DNA of 64,000 nucleotides from Rhizobium leguminosarum bv. viciae USDA 2370 (GTDB lineage: Bacteria; Pseudomonadota; Alphaproteobacteria; Rhizobiales; Rhizobiaceae). Below are positions 63,308 to 64,000 of this stretch, one piece after another (the first letter of the stretch is position 1; each line of letters starts with the position of its first letter). Below the pieces are notes generated by a model. The model was given only the letters and a program-made list of their open reading frames with translations, was not told where the DNA came from and searched no databases. A program made the position numbers and the translations under genes. The stretch spans positions 1-64,000 of the forward strand of contig NZ_MRDL01000054.1 of the NCBI RefSeq assembly GCF_002008365.1, read 5' to 3'.

Positions 63308-64000
63308 CTATTTCTTCGCCCACAGCACCTTGAAGCGGGCGTTGCGGCAGGTTTCCCCGCTTTCCCTGAAATTCGCCGCCAGAACCGGTTCGTAAGGCAG
63401 GCCGCGATTGGCGACGAGCATCAGGCGGCCGCCGCCGCGAAGGGCGGATGCGGCAGTCTTGATCATTGCCTGGCCGAGTGCCGGCTCGGCTGCGTGCCCC
63501 TCGTGGAAGGGCGGGTTCATGATGACGAGATCGTATTTGTCCTTGACCGGCTCACCCGCCAGATCGTGCCAGTAGAAGCGCGCAGGCGCGTTCGGGCAGT
63601 TCTCCGCCAGATTATCCCTGGCAGCCTCCAGAGCCGCGTGATCGGCCTCGTAGAGGTCGAGGCGCGTCAGTCCACGCGACTTCTGGGCCAGCTCGACGGA
63701 GAGATAGCCCCATCCGGCGCCAAAATCCGCAACGTCGCCGGTGAAATCCTGCGGTAGGCGCGAGGCCAGCAGTTCCGATCCGGCATCGATGCGGTCATGC
63801 GAGAACATGCCGGCGGTTGCATTGAAACGGCCGTCGACACGCACCGGCGCCTTTGCCAGCTTGGAGACAATCTCATCGGCATCCGCCGGCCGGCCGAACC
63901 AGAAGGCGACGCCGTGATATTTCGGCATATGATCGACTGCGAGATTGAAACCTTCCATCCGCTTGCGCAGCGGCTGGATGCCGTCTTCCTTCGCGCCGGC
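63308..64000 (-). CDS. class I SAM methyltransferase, RsmC-like (5' end beyond window)
   Basis: Partial: the frame runs open through position 64000, reading AKEDGIQPLRKR before the internal Met at 63958, so the true start is outside. The small-subunit-methyltransferase domain is clear: VADFGAGWGYLSVELA (SAM loop), YEADHAALEAARDNLAE (acidic residue binding ribose) and the NPPFHEG catalytic motif typical of N2-guanine rRNA methyltransferases. RsmC or RlmG are the best relatives. Confidence 0.85.
   Translation of the reverse strand, partial: AGAKEDGIQPLRKRMEGFNLAVDHMPKYHGVAFWFGRPADADEIVSKLAKAPVRVDGRFNATAGMFSHDRIDAGSELLASRLPQDFTGDVADFGAGWGYLSVELAQKSRGLTRLDLYEADHAALEAARDNLAENCPNAPARFYWHDLAGEPVKDKYDLVIMNPPFHEGHAAEPALGQAMIKTAASALRGGGRLMLVANRGLPYEPVLAANFRESGETCRNARFKVLWAKK

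Overview
The window reads as a chromosomal segment of a Rhizobium species of the leguminosarum/etli type. The evidence is high GC content, alphaproteobacterial gene orders (rpsA-cmk-aroA, irr/fabA-fabB-fabI, a FYDLN-acid protein beside tRNA-Ala), a class II EPSP synthase, and many Rhizobium-style palindromic intergenic mosaic elements. No rRNA, CRISPR array or intact insertion sequence was seen.

1-20.9 kb is a cell-surface and secretion region. A two-gene operon (424-3650) resembles bgsB-bgsA, the membrane-fusion protein and glycosyltransferase of mixed-linkage beta-glucan synthesis. It sits between a 3' fragment of an initiator tRNA gene and degenerate copies of the same flanking DNA, which looks like an insertion footprint. 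A GNAT-TPR fusion and an unrecognised 163-residue protein follow. Next is a minus-strand type I secretion operon: two acidic, repeat-containing candidate cargo proteins, a PrtD-type ABC exporter with a long Gly-rich N-terminal extension, and a PrsE-type adaptor. A LuxR-type regulator whose receiver domain lacks the phosphoacceptor Asp separates this from a plus-strand operon. That operon encodes UDP-glucuronate decarboxylase, UDP-sugar 4-epimerase, a membrane glycosyltransferase, a DUF995 protein and a GH26-like hydrolase, and it matches the c-di-GMP-controlled arabinose-containing polysaccharide locus described in Sinorhizobium meliloti.

20.9-43.7 kb is a carbohydrate uptake and catabolism region. 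It has a LacI-controlled block (orphan solute-binding protein, DUF2264 protein, 2-hydroxyacid dehydrogenase). It also has a TetR-controlled divergon: a full ABC importer plus a Gfo/Idh/MocA oxidoreductase on the plus strand, and a second oxidoreductase, a DUF993 aldolase-like protein and a sugar-phosphate isomerase on the minus strand. Near-identical 16-bp palindromes lie just downstream of candidate promoters on both arms, and a degenerate third copy lies before uxaC-uxuB. A choline-kinase-like/dimethylglycine-dehydrogenase-like pair is embedded in the region.

43.7-64 kb is mainly housekeeping: slyX preceded by a large palindromic element, gabT-gabD with a divergent MerR-XRE-cupin regulator, ribonuclease D, a low-complexity acidic protein, rpsA-cmk-aroA, a FYDLN-acid protein, tRNA-Ala(GGC), small membrane proteins, irr, fabA-fabB-fabI and a methyltransferase cut by the window end. 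Functions are assigned from sequence motifs and recalled family knowledge; no database search was run.
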